Assembly: GCF_000974765.1 (NCBI RefSeq)
Contig: NZ_BBWU01000025.1
Coordinates: 50,034 to 114,033 of the forward strand
DNA length: 64,000 bases
Direction of reading: 5' to 3'
DNA from: Sphingomonas changbaiensis NBRC 104936
Lineage (GTDB): Bacteria; Pseudomonadota; Alphaproteobacteria; Sphingomonadales; Sphingomonadaceae
Positions 48,376 to 57,876 of this stretch are shown here, in pieces. The translations under genes and the position numbers were made by a program. The notes beneath the pieces are model-generated. The model saw only the letters and a program-made list of their open reading frames with translations, was not told the DNA's origin and ran no database searches. The first letter of the stretch is position 1, and each line of letters starts with the position of its first letter.

Positions 48376-50047
48376 AATTTGGATAGACATCCAGCACATC
48401 GCCCAGAGCCGTCCTCAGCGGAGCGAGCCAGGGGTCGAAGGGTTTCCAGGGCTCCAAGCCCTCGCGGTTGATCGGGCGGCGGACCTGTTCGGAGCTGGCG
48501 GTGCGGACGGCGCGCTCGGTTTCCCAGAAGCGGAGGCAGGACTCTTCGAACGGCAGGCCCAGGGCGTCGAGCAGGGCGCGGATTTCGCGCTCCGTGTCGT
48601 CGACCAGCCGTTCGTAGATGACGCGGTGGACGGCGCCGGGCTGCACACGGTCGAAATGCGCCATCAGCCGGACATAGGCGGCATAATAGCGGCCGACATC
48701 CTCCAGCCCGTAGGTGAAGCTCTGGCCGCGGGCGAAATGCTGCTTGAAGTTGGAAAAGCAGCTGGCGAGCGGGTGGCGGCGCGCGTCGACGATCGTCGCG
48801 TTCGGCAGGATCAGCCGGATCAGGCCGACATGCATCCAGTTGTTCGGCAGCTTGTCGATGAACAGGGGCCGGCCTGTCTTGCGCTGGATGCGGGTGCGAT
48901 CGAGATACTCCTCGCCCAGCGCGCGCACCTCGGCGGCGGTAAGCTTGTCTATCGGCGTGTCGCCCGAGCCGATCCGCGCGGCGAGCGCGGGAATGTCGGG
49001 CAGCTCCATCGTGCCTTCGACCTGGGAATGGCTGGCGAGGATCTGCTCGATCAGGGTCGAGCCCGCGCGCGGCATGCCGAGGATGAAGATCGGATCCGGC
49101 GCAGGGCAGCCCCAGCCGGCGCGGGCGGCGAAGAATTCCGGCGTGAAGATCGCCTCTGCGCGCGCGACCTGCGCGTCGGTATCGGCGGGATCGTAAGGAA
49201 GCTGGCGGCGGCGGATCGCGTTGCCCTGCGCGTAGTGGCGGAACGACGGCTCCGCCTCGCCGCGGTCCTCCAGCGCCTTGCCGAGCGCGAAATGAAGGTG
49301 GAGGCGGTCGTCATCGGAAAGGCCGGCGCCGTCGAGCGCCGCGCGCATCGCGGCGACGTCGTCGTCGGAGAATTTGACCGTCTTCAGATTGGCGAGGCTC
49401 CACCAGACCTCGCCGAGGCCGGGACGGATCGCGATCGCGCGGCGATAGGCGGCGATCGAGTCGGGCTGGCGGCCGACCGTCTTCAGCACATGGCCGTAGC
49501 TCATCCAGATTTTCGGCTGATCGGGCGCCTTTTCGAGGACACTTTCATAGAGCTCGATGGCTTCGTCGAACTCGCCGATCCGCCCGAGCGCCGCGGCCTT
49601 CAAATTCTCGTGGGTCGGGTTGGCGGGATCGTCGGCGAGCAGCGTGTCGAGCTCAGCCAGCGCTTCGGCCGAGCGGTTCTGGCGGTGCAGCACGGTCGCC
49701 AGATTGGAGCGTGCCGGGCGGAAGCCGGGCGCCAGCTCCAGCGCCCGCCTGAGCAGCGCCTCCGCGTCGCGATACCGGGCGAGACGGCCGGCCAGCTCCG
49801 CCATCATCCGGATCGCGGCGACATCGAACGGATCGTCGCGAAGATGCGGGCGCAGCAGCCGCTCGGCGGTGCGCAGATCGTTCGCGACGAGCGCCGCACC
49901 CGCCTCGATCAGCACCGGGTTCGCGATCGAGGCGTCGATCGCGGCAAGCTCCAGCCGCTCGGCGTCCTCGGCACGGCCCGCGGCCCGAGACGCCATGGCG
50001 GCGCGCCGCAGGATATGTGGATCGGGGCCAGATGGCGGAAAAAGCAT
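48362..50047 (-). CDS. Tetratricopeptide repeat sulfotransferase
   Basis: A 561-residue protein. Residues about 10-260 are TPR helices (RYRDAEALLRRALELAPGFR; LDTLLADDPANPTHENLKAA; ESVLEKAPDQPKIWMSYGHV). The C-terminal half is a sulfotransferase with the PAPS-binding P-loop FILGMPRAGSTLIEQILAS and IVDARRHPLASCFSNF. The acceptor is unknown. The C-terminus SPPF and the TAG are coded inside the flanking repeat, which suggests that the original end was lost or replaced. Confidence 0.9.
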   Translation of the reverse strand: MLFPPSGPDPHILRRAAMASRAAGRAEDAERLELAAIDASIANPVLIEAGAALVANDLRTAERLLRPHLRDDPFDVAAIRMMAELAGRLARYRDAEALLRRALELAPGFRPARSNLATVLHRQNRSAEALAELDTLLADDPANPTHENLKAAALGRIGEFDEAIELYESVLEKAPDQPKIWMSYGHVLKTVGRQPDSIAAYRRAIAIRPGLGEVWWSLANLKTVKFSDDDVAAMRAALDGAGLSDDDRLHLHFALGKALEDRGEAEPSFRHYAQGNAIRRRQLPYDPADTDAQVARAEAIFTPEFFAARAGWGCPAPDPIFILGMPRAGSTLIEQILASHSQVEGTMELPDIPALAARIGSGDTPIDKLTAAEVRALGEEYLDRTRIQRKTGRPLFIDKLPNNWMHVGLIRLILPNATIVDARRHPLASCFSNFKQHFARGQSFTYGLEDVGRYYAAYVRLMAHFDRVQPGAVHRVIYERLVDDTEREIRALLDALGLPFEESCLRFWETERAVRTASSEQVRRPINREGLEPWKPFDPWLAPLRTALGDVLDVYPNSPPF

Positions 50048-50101
50048 GGGTCAGCGGGATGTGCCGGGTTCAGCTAAGATCCGCAATGGGTGGTTAGCGG
50101 C

Positions 50102-50263
50102 CAGCCCCTCTCCCCGACCGGGAGAGGGCGACTCGCGCGCCAGCGCGAGCGGGGTGAGGAGGCCAGAGCGAAGCGCAGCGACCGTGAGAGCCCAGACCCT
50201 CACCCTCCCACCGCTTTGCGGTGGGCCCCTCCCTCTCCCGCAAGCGGGAGAGGGGCTTGGTCC
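50102..50263. repeat. Composite GC-rich repeat
   Basis: CCCCTCTCCCCGACCGGGAG begins a hairpin-rich stretch; from 50159 about 105 bases match 44861-44966 in the same orientation. The region 50048-50340 holds no other feature. Confidence 0.75.
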
Positions 50264-50340
50264 GCCATGGGTCCATTCCCGCCGTTGCTCGGCCAGGGGC
50301 GAGCTGCGAAGCTGTGCGTTGGGAGCTGATGGGGGGTGCA

Positions 50341-50529
50341 ATGAGGACAATCATCGCGATCGTGGGTGTTGCCGCTGTTTTGATGGGGTTGCTGTGGATC
50401 GGGCAGGGCACCGGGCTCGTCCATTGGCCGGCGTCCAGCTTCATGCTCGATCAGCGCCCCTGGGCCACCCGCGGCGGGATCCTGGCCATCGTCGGCGTGG
50501 TGCTGATCCTGGTCTCGCGCCGACGCTGA
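50341..50529 (+). CDS. Small two-helix membrane protein
   Basis: A 62-residue protein with two transmembrane helices ([36 protein letters not shown]) and a short loop (GTGLVHWPASSFMLDQRPWA). The pattern is seen in small hypothetical proteins of alphaproteobacteria; no function is known. GGGGGG lies about five bases before the ATG. It stands between a repeat region and the convergent DUF885 gene. Confidence 0.72.
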   Translation: MRTIIAIVGVAAVLMGLLWIGQGTGLVHWPASSFMLDQRPWATRGGILAIVGVVLILVSRRR

Positions 50530-50593
50530 TCAACGACGCGCTGAACCGGTGCCCGGCGGAACGGGGTGTCCGTTCCGCCGGGGAGGCAGAGGC

Positions 50594-52426
50594 TTACGCT
50601 TTGCGCGCGGTGATCCAATCGTCCACGCGACGCTCGAGAATCGGCAGCGGCAGCGAGCCCGAGCCGATCAGCAGATCGTGAAAGGCGCGGATATCGAACC
50701 TGGGCCCAAGCTGCTGCTCGGCCCTGTGGCGCAGCTCCATGATCTTGAGCATGCCGATCTTGTAGCCGGTCGCCTGGCCCGGCAGCGTGATGTAGCGGCG
50801 AACCTCCGACCGCGCTTGGTCCGGCGAGGCGCGACCGGTCTTGACCATATAGTCGACCGCCTGATCCTCGGTCCAACCCTTGGCGTGGATGCCGGTATCG
50901 ACCACCAGCCGCGCGGCGCGGAACAGCTCTGCTTCCAGCCGCATGAAATCGCTGGCGAGATCGGGATAGGCGCCCATCTCCTTGCACAAAGCTTCGGAGT
51001 AGAGGCCCCAGCCTTCGCTGAACGCCACGTAGCGGGCCACCTGGCGGAATTTCGGCCCGCCGTGCTGCCCGACCTGGATATCGCCCTGCGTGACGTGTCC
51101 GGGCACGCCTTCGTGGCACATCAGGTCGACCATCGCATCCGGCGCGGGATCGTCGGTGGTGCCGAGCAGATGGACATAGACGCGGCCGGGCCGGACGCCG
51201 TCAGGGCTAGGCCCCGCGGCATGGGCGGCGCCGCCGGCGACCTCGCTGAACGACGGTTCGCGCACGACTTCCATCGCGTGGACCGGCAGCTTCCCGAAAT
51301 ATTTGGGCAGCAGCGTGCGGTTATGAGCGATCACCGCATTGGCCTTGCGCAGATATTCAGCGCGGTTTTCGTCGGTCCACGGCACCGGCGGATGGCGCTG
51401 CTGGCGATCGGCATAATAGGCGAACCGATCCTTGAAGCCGGCCTGCCGGGCGAGCGCGTCCTGCTCGCCCTCGATCCGCTTGACCTCGGAAAGCCCGATC
51501 TGGTGGATCTGGTCGGCGGTGAGATCGGTGGTCGTGTTGAGCTTCAGCGCGGCGGCATACCATTCCGCGCCGCCCGGAATGGAGACCATGCCCACGCGGC
51601 CGCTCGGCGCCGTCGGCAGGTCGCTCTTTGCCCAGGCGATCACGCGTTCGTAGGCCGGCTTGATCGAGAGCAGCGCGGTGCGCGTTTCGGCCAGCAGCGC
51701 ATCCGCCTCGTCAGCCGAGACCTTTCCGCCGGACTTGAGCTTCCCGACCTTGGCCTGGGCGTCCGCCCAGAGCGGCGATGCAGCCCGGTTGTCGAACGGC
51801 GCACCGGTGATGATGGCCTGGCTGCCGGCAATCACGCGCTCGATCTCGAACTTGGGGGCATGCACGCCCGCCTTGTCGGACGCGCGGCTTTGCAGGATCG
51901 CCACGTCCAGAACCGCCGGCATGGCGCGTAGCCGGGAGGCATAGGCGTGCATGTCGGCTGCGTTTTGAACCGTGTGCGTGTTGATCATGAAGTCCGGCAG
52001 CCGCGAATGGACCGAATAGAGGAACGAGTAGAAGGGCGGCGCAAAGCGGCGATAGCGGTAGCTGAGCTCCGCGCGATCAAGTTCGAGCGCCCAGATGTCG
52101 TAGTTGATCTGCGCATCGGGCGACAGTTTGGCGCGGTCAAATTGGGCCTTCATGCGCGCGACGCTGCCACGACGCCATTCCAGCTGGCGGAGTTCGGCGG
52201 CATCGCTGATGTCGTCGAGCTTGTCTTCGCCTTCCTTTATGCCCAGTCGCGTCGCGAGCTGCGGCTCCTGCCGCAATTGCTCGGCAAATTCCTGATCGAG
52301 GAACGCATAGAGCCGCGCGTCCTCAGTTGCAGGTGCGGCCTGCGTGGTCTGCGCGACGGCAGGGGCCAACAGCGGCGCCGGAAACGAAAGAGCAACTACG
52401 GCGCACAGCCAGGTCGATTTGCGCAA
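50594..52426 (-). CDS. DUF885 family secreted metallopeptidase-like protein
   Basis: A 610-residue protein with a signal peptide (TWLCAVVALSFPAPLLAPAVA). The zinc-peptidase motif is in LMCHEGVPGHVTQGDIQ (HExxH-like, HEGVPGH) with a later Glu in FSEGWGLYSEALC. DUF885 proteins are thought to be carboxypeptidase-like zinc enzymes (M32-like fold). The length is usual. It is divergent from an EamA transporter gene; the 175-base gap holds no gene. Confidence 0.88.
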   Translation of the reverse strand: MRKSTWLCAVVALSFPAPLLAPAVAQTTQAAPATEDARLYAFLDQEFAEQLRQEPQLATRLGIKEGEDKLDDISDAAELRQLEWRRGSVARMKAQFDRAKLSPDAQINYDIWALELDRAELSYRYRRFAPPFYSFLYSVHSRLPDFMINTHTVQNAADMHAYASRLRAMPAVLDVAILQSRASDKAGVHAPKFEIERVIAGSQAIITGAPFDNRAASPLWADAQAKVGKLKSGGKVSADEADALLAETRTALLSIKPAYERVIAWAKSDLPTAPSGRVGMVSIPGGAEWYAAALKLNTTTDLTADQIHQIGLSEVKRIEGEQDALARQAGFKDRFAYYADRQQRHPPVPWTDENRAEYLRKANAVIAHNRTLLPKYFGKLPVHAMEVVREPSFSEVAGGAAHAAGPSPDGVRPGRVYVHLLGTTDDPAPDAMVDLMCHEGVPGHVTQGDIQVGQHGGPKFRQVARYVAFSEGWGLYSEALCKEMGAYPDLASDFMRLEAELFRAARLVVDTGIHAKGWTEDQAVDYMVKTGRASPDQARSEVRRYITLPGQATGYKIGMLKIMELRHRAEQQLGPRFDIRAFHDLLIGSGSLPLPILERRVDDWITARKA

Positions 52427-52601
52427 TGTTTATCCTCCCCATTTTTGCGAGTGCCTTGGCGGCAGCTCCCGAATGACGGAGCCCCTATTCCATCATGTTC
52501 TTCTGTTCGCCAGCAAATTTGCCCCTGGGGCCGTTCTCTCTGCCAGCACCCGCGGGCAAATCGCTGGACAGGATTGAGGAAGTCGGGTCCAGTCGCCCGC
52601 A

Positions 52602-53474
52602 ATGCCTCTCGCCTCGTTCGCGCTCGTCATCCTGGCGGCGATCTGTCATGCGACGTGGAACCTGCTCGCCAAGCGGGCGGCGGATGCGGGGGCCGCATTC
52701 ATCTTCGCGTATAACCTCGTCGCCTGCATCGCCTATGCGCCGTGGGCGATCTGGCTGATCGCGAAAGGGGCGTTGCCGATCGGCGCGCCCGTCTTCGGCT
52801 GCCTGCTGGCGAGCGGGCTGATCCACCTGGCCTACAGCCTGGCGCTGCAGCGCGGCTATCAGCTTGCCGACCTGTCGGTGGTCTATCCGGTCGCGCGCGG
52901 GACCGGACCGATGCTGTCGGCGATCGGCGCCTTCCTGCTGCTGGGCGAGCACGTCACCTATTTCCGGGCGGCCGGGCTGATCGCGGTGGTGATCGGGATC
53001 GCGCTGATCGCCACCGACGGGCGGCTGGCCGCCTTTCATCGGCCGGCGGCGCGCGACGGTGTACGCTGGGGCGGCGCGACCGGCGGGCTGATCGCCGGCT
53101 ACACGCTGGTCGACGCGTATGGCGTCAAAGCCCTGCTGATCCCGCCGGTGGTGCTCGACTGGTGCTCGAACACGCTCCGCTTCTTCCTGCTGCTGCCCGC
53201 GGTGCTGCGCAATCGCGCCGCCGCCGTCGCGGCGATGCGCGGCCATTGGCCGCTGGCGATCGCGGTCGGGCTCCTCTCTCCGTTCGGCTATATCCTGGTG
53301 CTGGGCGCGTTGAGCCTGGGCGCGCCGGTCAGCATCGTCGCGCCCGCGCGGGAGATGTCGATGATGATCGGCGCGCTGTTCGGCATGCTGATCCTGCACG
53401 AGCGCGTCGGCGCGCCGCGGCTGGCGGGATGCGCGGTGCTGCTGGGCGGCGTGCTGCTGCTGGGGGGCAGTTGA
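52602..53474 (+). CDS. EamA-family (DMT) transporter
   Basis: A 290-residue inner-membrane protein with ten hydrophobic segments in two EamA halves (LASFALVILAAICHATWNLL; ADLSVVYPVARGTGPMLSAI; AGLIAVVIGIALIATDGRL; SIVAPAREMSMMIGALFGML). DMT proteins export amino acids or other metabolites; the substrate cannot be told. It ends 97 bases before the convergent rplS gene. Confidence 0.88.
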   Translation: MPLASFALVILAAICHATWNLLAKRAADAGAAFIFAYNLVACIAYAPWAIWLIAKGALPIGAPVFGCLLASGLIHLAYSLALQRGYQLADLSVVYPVARGTGPMLSAIGAFLLLGEHVTYFRAAGLIAVVIGIALIATDGRLAAFHRPAARDGVRWGGATGGLIAGYTLVDAYGVKALLIPPVVLDWCSNTLRFFLLLPAVLRNRAAAVAAMRGHWPLAIAVGLLSPFGYILVLGALSLGAPVSIVAPAREMSMMIGALFGMLILHERVGAPRLAGCAVLLGGVLLLGGS

Positions 53475-53523
53475 GCTTCGGCGCCTTTCGGAATTCGCTC
53501 AGCCGAACGAATGGCATGAAAAA

Positions 53524-53547
53524 GGCCGGCAGCTTGCGCCGCCGGCC
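53524..53547 (-). terminator. Terminator after rplS
   Basis: Seven-base arms GGCCGGC and GCCGGCC around ten bases, followed by TTTTT on the minus strand, 24 bases past the rplS stop. Confidence 0.85.
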
Positions 53548-53570
53548 CTCCTTTTCGCTACTCGCCCGAA

Positions 53571-53972
53571 TTATTCGGCCGCGGCAGTCTCGGCCGCCGT
53601 CTTCTCGGGACGGGTGTCGCGGCGCTCGGCGATGCGGGCCGACTTGCCGGTGCGGCCGCGCAGATAATAGAGCTTGGCGCGGCGGACGACGCCCTTGCGG
53701 ACCACGTCGATCGATTCGATGTTTGGCGAATAAAGCGGGAAGACGCGCTCGACGCCCTCGCCGAAGCTGATCTTGCGGACGGTGAAGCTGGAGCCCATGC
53801 CCTTGTTGGCGCGAGCGATGCAGACGCCTTCATAGGCCTGGACGCGGGTGCGATCACCTTCGACCACCTTCACGCCGACGCGCAGCGTGTCGCCGGGGCG
53901 GAATTCGGGAATCTTCTTCGCTTCGTTGAACTTGGCGATCTGCTCGGCCTCGAGCTGCTGGATCAGGTTCAT
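53571..53972 (-). CDS. rplS: 50S ribosomal protein L19
   Basis: A 133-residue ribosomal protein at the subunit interface. [60 protein letters not shown] and [20 protein letters not shown] are diagnostic. The tail is a Lys/Ala/Glu extension common in alphaproteobacteria. It follows trmD by 13 bases and ends at a terminator. Confidence 0.98.
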   Translation of the reverse strand: MNLIQQLEAEQIAKFNEAKKIPEFRPGDTLRVGVKVVEGDRTRVQAYEGVCIARANKGMGSSFTVRKISFGEGVERVFPLYSPNIESIDVVRKGVVRRAKLYYLRGRTGKSARIAERRDTRPEKTAAETAAAE

Positions 53973-53985
53973 TGGTCTTCGTCCC

Positions 53986-54714
53986 TTAATCGTCGCCGCG
54001 CGCCAGAGGGCGATCGACCCGAGCGCTCCTGTAGCGCTCCCAAAGGTCCGGCCGCCTTAGCCGTGTTTCTGTCTCCGCCTGGTGCTTCCGCCAGGCGGCG
54101 ATCTTCGCATGATCCCCCGATCGCAGCACTTCGGGGATCGTGCGCCCTTCCCAGTCGACTGGTCGGGTATAATGCGGATATTCGAGCAGCCCGCTTTCAA
54201 AGCTCTCCTCGATCCCGCTGGAAGCCGCGCCCATTACGCCGGGGAGCAGTCGAATGCAAGCGTCGAGCAGCACCAGCGCGCCCACTTCGCCGCCGGACAG
54301 GACATAGTCGCCGATCGAGATGGGCTCGACGTCGCGCCCCTCGAAAATACGCTCGTCGAACCCTTCGAAGCGGCCGCAGAGGATGGTGACGCCGGGCCCC
54401 GCCGCCAGCGCCCGCACCCGGGCCTGGGTGAGCGGGCTGCCGCGCGGGCTCATCGCGAGCACCGGCGCGTCGGGCTGCCGCGCGCGGGCATGGTCGACGG
54501 CATGGGCCAGCACGTCGGGCCGCAACACCATTCCGGCGCCGCCGCCGGCCGGGGTATCGTCCACCGTCCGGTGCTTGTCGGCGGCGAAATCCCGGATGTG
54601 CACCGTGTCCAGCGACCACACGCCTTCCGCCAGCGCCCGCCCGGCAAGGCTGACGCCGAGGGGACCGGGGAACATCTCCGGGTACAGGGTGAGGACGGTG
54701 GCGGCGAAGGTCAC
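53986..54714 (-). CDS. trmD: tRNA (guanine-N1)-methyltransferase
   Basis: A 242-residue enzyme that methylates G37 of tRNA with S-adenosylmethionine, preventing frameshifts. The SPOUT knot is visible: [35 protein letters not shown] and [20 protein letters not shown]. The start is GTG at 54714, whose bases overlap the stop codon of the vapC gene (GTGA). Normally rimM precedes trmD; here a vapBC pair takes that place, and rpsP and rimM are not in the window. rplS follows. Confidence 0.96.
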   Translation of the reverse strand: MTFAATVLTLYPEMFPGPLGVSLAGRALAEGVWSLDTVHIRDFAADKHRTVDDTPAGGGAGMVLRPDVLAHAVDHARARQPDAPVLAMSPRGSPLTQARVRALAAGPGVTILCGRFEGFDERIFEGRDVEPISIGDYVLSGGEVGALVLLDACIRLLPGVMGAASSGIEESFESGLLEYPHYTRPVDWEGRTIPEVLRSGDHAKIAAWRKHQAETETRLRRPDLWERYRSARVDRPLARGDD

Positions 54715-55100
54715 TTGGTCCAGTTCTCGACGCGGAGACCGGGGATGCCGGCGAAGTCCCATTCGTTGTTCGTGACCAGCGTGGCGCCGAGCGAAAGCGC
54801 ATGCGCCGCAATGAGCCGGTCGAAACTATTCCGGCGAACGGCAACCTTCCCGCCCAATCGCCCATAGGCCTCAGCGGCAGTATCGTCGAAGGGGTAGGTT
54901 GTAAGCACGCTGACGAATACGTCTAACCGGCGTTCATCTTCCGGATCGGCTTCGGGCCGTTGCGCGCCAAAGCGAAGCTCGGCCAACGTAACAGAGGAGA
55001 TTGCCATGTCACGCGCTTCCTGCGCACGCACTCTAGCCCGCAACTTGTCGCTTCTGGCCAGCGTGAAATCTAGACAGGCGTTTGTATCCAGAAGGTACAT
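54711..55100 (-). CDS. vapC: VapC-type PIN-domain toxin
   Basis: A 129-residue PIN ribonuclease. [18 protein letters not shown] holds the first Asp; [13 protein letters not shown] the Glu; [20 protein letters not shown] and [17 protein letters not shown] the further acidic residues. The ATG at 55100 lies two bases after the antitoxin stop (TGATCATG). The stop overlaps the trmD start, so trmD translation may depend on it. Confidence 0.92.
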   Translation of the reverse strand: MYLLDTNACLDFTLARSDKLRARVRAQEARDMAISSVTLAELRFGAQRPEADPEDERRLDVFVSVLTTYPFDDTAAEAYGRLGGKVAVRRNSFDRLIAAHALSLGATLVTNNEWDFAGIPGLRVENWTK

Positions 55101-55102
55101 GA

Positions 55103-55369
55103 TCAGGCCGCGCGATCTCGACCAGACCTGCTCCAATCCCGATTTTCCTGCTCAATGTCGCCTCGGCCGCCGGCCATGAACCCCGGCGAAAATGCGCCAT
55201 ACAGACTATCCAGAACCTTGGCAGCGTCGCTCTCCCGCCAGACGGAAAAACTGCCGTCTCTGTGAGGTGCGAACTTCACGTCTTCGCCGACGCGAAAACC
55301 CAGAGCTTTTGGCAGCCGGATCGCAAGCGAGTTTCCTGATTTAAAAACTCTCGTTGTAAACTCGACCAT
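55103..55369 (-). CDS. vapB: VapB-type AbrB-fold antitoxin
   Basis: An 88-residue protein. The N-terminal swapped-hairpin DNA-binding fold is VFKSGNSLAIRLPKALGFRV followed by GEDVKFA, typical of AbrB/MazE/VapB antitoxins. The C-terminal half (FSPGFMAGGRGDIEQENRDW) binds the toxin. A 7-base palindrome lies 11 bases upstream of the start. It is the first gene of vapB-vapC-trmD-rplS. Confidence 0.9.
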   Translation of the reverse strand: MVEFTTRVFKSGNSLAIRLPKALGFRVGEDVKFAPHRDGSFSVWRESDAAKVLDSLYGAFSPGFMAGGRGDIEQENRDWSRSGRDRAA

Positions 55370-55380
55370 GGCCGATCCTC

Positions 55381-55401
55381 GTATATCTAGTTGGGATATA
55401 C
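55381..55401. promoter_or_regulatory. Operator-like palindrome of vapBC
   Basis: GTATATC, seven bases, GATATAC: a perfect inverted repeat in an AT-rich patch (unlike its surroundings), 11 bases upstream of vapB. It is likely the autoregulation site and overlaps the promoter. Confidence 0.65.
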
Positions 55402-55456
55402 ATCTCTCGCCTGGATGTTCAAGGAACTTCCGCCGTTCTCAGGTCTTCGCGCTCGG

Positions 55457-56374
55457 ATGCCTGACATGCTCGATTGCCTGATCGTCGGCGGGGGGCCGGC
55501 GGGCCTCACCGCGGCCATTTACCTGGCGCGCTTCCACCTTTCGATCCGCGTCGTCGATGCGGGGAACAGTCGGGCCGCCTTGATCCCGTGCACGCGCAAC
55601 CATGCCGGGTTTCCGGACGGGATCAGCGGCGAGGAGCTGATCGCGCGGATGACGGCGCAGGCGCAGAAATATGGGGCGGCGATCGATACAGGCCGGGTCA
55701 CGCGGCTCGCGGCGATCGGCGGCGGGTTCGAGGCGGAATGGGGGTGCGGGCCGGTCAACGCCCGCACGGTTCTGCTGGCGACCGGAGTCACCAACCGGCG
55801 GCCGCCGATGGACGAGGCGCTGCACGACGAGGCGCTGGCGCGCGGGCTGATCCGCTATTGCCCGATCTGCGACGGCTATGAAGTGACCGACAAGAAGGTC
55901 GGCGTGATCGGCGACGACAGCCACGGCGTTGCCGAAGCCATGTTCCTGCGCGGCTTCACGGCCGACCTGACGCTGGTCGCGCCGGACACAAGGCAGCGCA
56001 AGCTGGATGCGCAGGACTGGCACCGGCTGGAGGAATTCGGGATCGGCGCGGCCGATGGGCCGGTCACCGATGTCCGGCTGGAGCGGGACGCGATCGTGCT
56101 GGTGACCGCGGCCGGCGAACACCAGTTCGACAGCGTCTATCCGGCGCTGGGATCGGACGTGCATTCGGGGCTGGCGAAGATGCTGGGCGTCGCGTTGGCG
56201 CCGGACGGCTGCATCAAGGTCGACGCGCATCAGCGCGCATCGGTGCCGGGCGTCTATGCGGCCGGCGACGTGGTGAAGGGTCTGGACCAGATCAGCCACG
56301 CGATGGGCGAAGGCGGCGTCGCGGCGACGACGATCCGCAACGACCTTGCGAGCCAGAGCCCGCTGCTCAGGTGA
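55457..56374 (+). CDS. Thioredoxin reductase-like FAD/NAD(P) oxidoreductase
   Basis: A 305-residue flavoprotein. The FAD-binding motif is [19 protein letters not shown]; the redox-active CxxC is in [10 protein letters not shown]; the second dinucleotide fold is diverged ([17 protein letters not shown]) and lacks the usual GxGxxG, so NAD(P)H preference is unclear. The FAD-binding end is [17 protein letters not shown]. It is shorter than, and different from, classical TrxB. The ATG at 55457 begins close to the fold; the frame is open to 55391. It is divergent from vapBC. Confidence 0.87.
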   Translation: MPDMLDCLIVGGGPAGLTAAIYLARFHLSIRVVDAGNSRAALIPCTRNHAGFPDGISGEELIARMTAQAQKYGAAIDTGRVTRLAAIGGGFEAEWGCGPVNARTVLLATGVTNRRPPMDEALHDEALARGLIRYCPICDGYEVTDKKVGVIGDDSHGVAEAMFLRGFTADLTLVAPDTRQRKLDAQDWHRLEEFGIGAADGPVTDVRLERDAIVLVTAAGEHQFDSVYPALGSDVHSGLAKMLGVALAPDGCIKVDAHQRASVPGVYAAGDVVKGLDQISHAMGEGGVAATTIRNDLASQSPLLR

Positions 56375-56379
56375 ACACC

Positions 56380-57111
56380 CTAGTGCGTGCCCGCGAGCGC
56401 CGCCATCTCGTGCGTCTTCGCCAGCACGCGGCGGGCGGTTTCGATCGGCGCGGCGAAGGAGGTGCCGGTGCCGAACACCCTCTGTCCGGTCGCCGAGATC
56501 GTCGGCACGTCGACGCCGCGGCGCCAGACATAGAGATAATCGTCGGCATCCGGCCGATTGCTGCCGGTCCACGGATTGCCGGCTTCGTCGGTTGCGCCGA
56601 CCAGCACCGCGCGGGGAAAGCCGGCGCGTGCCATCGCGGTGTTGTCCGGATGGTTGCGGCCGTCATTGCCGGCGGCCATCACGACGATGATGCCCTTGTC
56701 GGACGCACGGCGCACCGCGTCGGTGATCGCCGGATCGTCGGCGAGCGCGAGCGACAGGTTGATCGCATCCACGCCAAGGCTGACCGCCTTGTCGATCGCC
56801 GCCACGATCGGGCGCGAGGAGGGCTGGCACGGCGGCGAGCGGTCCGACGGGCAGCCGGCGGCATCGTCGATCCGGATCGAGACGATATCGACCGCGCCCT
56901 GCGCCTCGCGGTTGAGGATGGTCGCAACCATCGTGCCGTGATCGTAGCGCGGGTGATAAAGGGGACGCTTCCCCGCCATGTCGTATTCGCCCACCAGCAC
57001 GTTCGCGAGCTGAGGCGTGCGCGAGATGCCGCTGTCGACGATCGCGACGAGAGGACGGGCAGAGACGGGAACCGAGGCCAGCAGGCCGAACAGGAACAGC
57101 AACAAACGCAA
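56380..57111 (-). CDS. S8 family serine peptidase (small subtilase)
   Basis: A 243-residue secreted subtilase. The signal peptide is MRLLLFLFGLLASVPVSARP and there is almost no propeptide. The catalytic triad is complete: Asp in VAIVDSGIS, His in YDHGTMVATIL, Ser in GTGTSFAAPIETA; the oxyanion Asn is in VVMAAGNDGRNH. It is much shorter than classical subtilases (about 270 mature residues) and without a visible C-terminal domain. It converges on the oxidoreductase with five bases between. Confidence 0.88.
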   Translation of the reverse strand: MRLLLFLFGLLASVPVSARPLVAIVDSGISRTPQLANVLVGEYDMAGKRPLYHPRYDHGTMVATILNREAQGAVDIVSIRIDDAAGCPSDRSPPCQPSSRPIVAAIDKAVSLGVDAINLSLALADDPAITDAVRRASDKGIIVVMAAGNDGRNHPDNTAMARAGFPRAVLVGATDEAGNPWTGSNRPDADDYLYVWRRGVDVPTISATGQRVFGTGTSFAAPIETARRVLAKTHEMAALAGTH

Positions 57112-57249
57112 GGCTTATCGGCCCCCCGACCGAAACGAACGGAAACGAATCCCCCGCGGATTCGCGAAACCTAATATGAGTCAGTCTTCTACTTGGCGGA
57201 AGTGAAAATCCCGCTAATCGCAAGGGCACACGCCGCAGGAGCAGGGCGA

Positions 57250-57861
57250 ATGGACGACATCGAAACGATCATGCGGACCGCGCCGGTGATCCCGGTGCTG
57301 GTGCTCGACGACCCCGACCAGGCGGTCGCGATCGGCACCGCGCTCGTCAAAGGCGGCCTCAATGTGCTGGAAGTGACGCTCCGCACGCGCCGCGCGCTCG
57401 AAGTGATGACGGCGATGACCGGGATCGAGGGCGCGATCGTCGGCGCGGGCACGGTCCTTGACGAAGCGCAGCTCGATCTTGCGCTGGATGCCGGCGCGCG
57501 GTTCATCGTCAGCCCCGGCCTGACGAAGCGGCTGGCCCAGGCGGCGAGCGCGCGCCGCGCCTGCTTCCTGCCCGGCATCGCGAACGCGTCGGACATCATG
57601 CGCGGGCTGGAACTGGGACTGAACCGGTTCAAATTCTTTCCCGCCGAAGCGAGCGGCGGGTTGAAGGCGCTGAAGGCGCTAGCCGGGCCGTTCGGGGATG
57701 TGCGCTTCTGCCCGACCGGCGGGATCACGCTTCAGTCCGCACCCGAATGGCTGGCCGAGGAGGCGGTGCTGTGCGTCGGCGGGAGCTGGCTGGTGAAGCC
57801 GGGCATGAGCATGGCCGACGTCGAGGCGGGTGCGCGGGCGGCAGCGGGACTGAGGCGCTGA
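57250..57861 (+). CDS. eda: 2-dehydro-3-deoxyphosphogluconate aldolase
   Basis: A 203-residue class I aldolase that splits KDPG into pyruvate and glyceraldehyde-3-phosphate in the Entner-Doudoroff pathway, the main sugar route in sphingomonads. The blocks APVIPVLVLDDPDQAVAIG, GGLNVLEVTLRT, GAGTVLDEAQLDLALDAGA and RFKFFPAEASGGLKALKA are typical; the Schiff-base Lys is in FKFFP. The ATG at 57250 follows GGAGCAGG; an in-frame TTG at 57193 is a less likely start. The other pathway genes are not adjacent. Confidence 0.93.
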   Translation: MDDIETIMRTAPVIPVLVLDDPDQAVAIGTALVKGGLNVLEVTLRTRRALEVMTAMTGIEGAIVGAGTVLDEAQLDLALDAGARFIVSPGLTKRLAQAASARRACFLPGIANASDIMRGLELGLNRFKFFPAEASGGLKALKALAGPFGDVRFCPTGGITLQSAPEWLAEEAVLCVGGSWLVKPGMSMADVEAGARAAAGLRR

Positions 57862-57876
57862 ATTCGTGACCCGTGT

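Noticed and set aside
50221..50340. Upstream extension of the 62-residue membrane protein
   Set aside because: The extra residues are coded by a dispersed repeat and a ribosome site lies just before the ATG at 50341.
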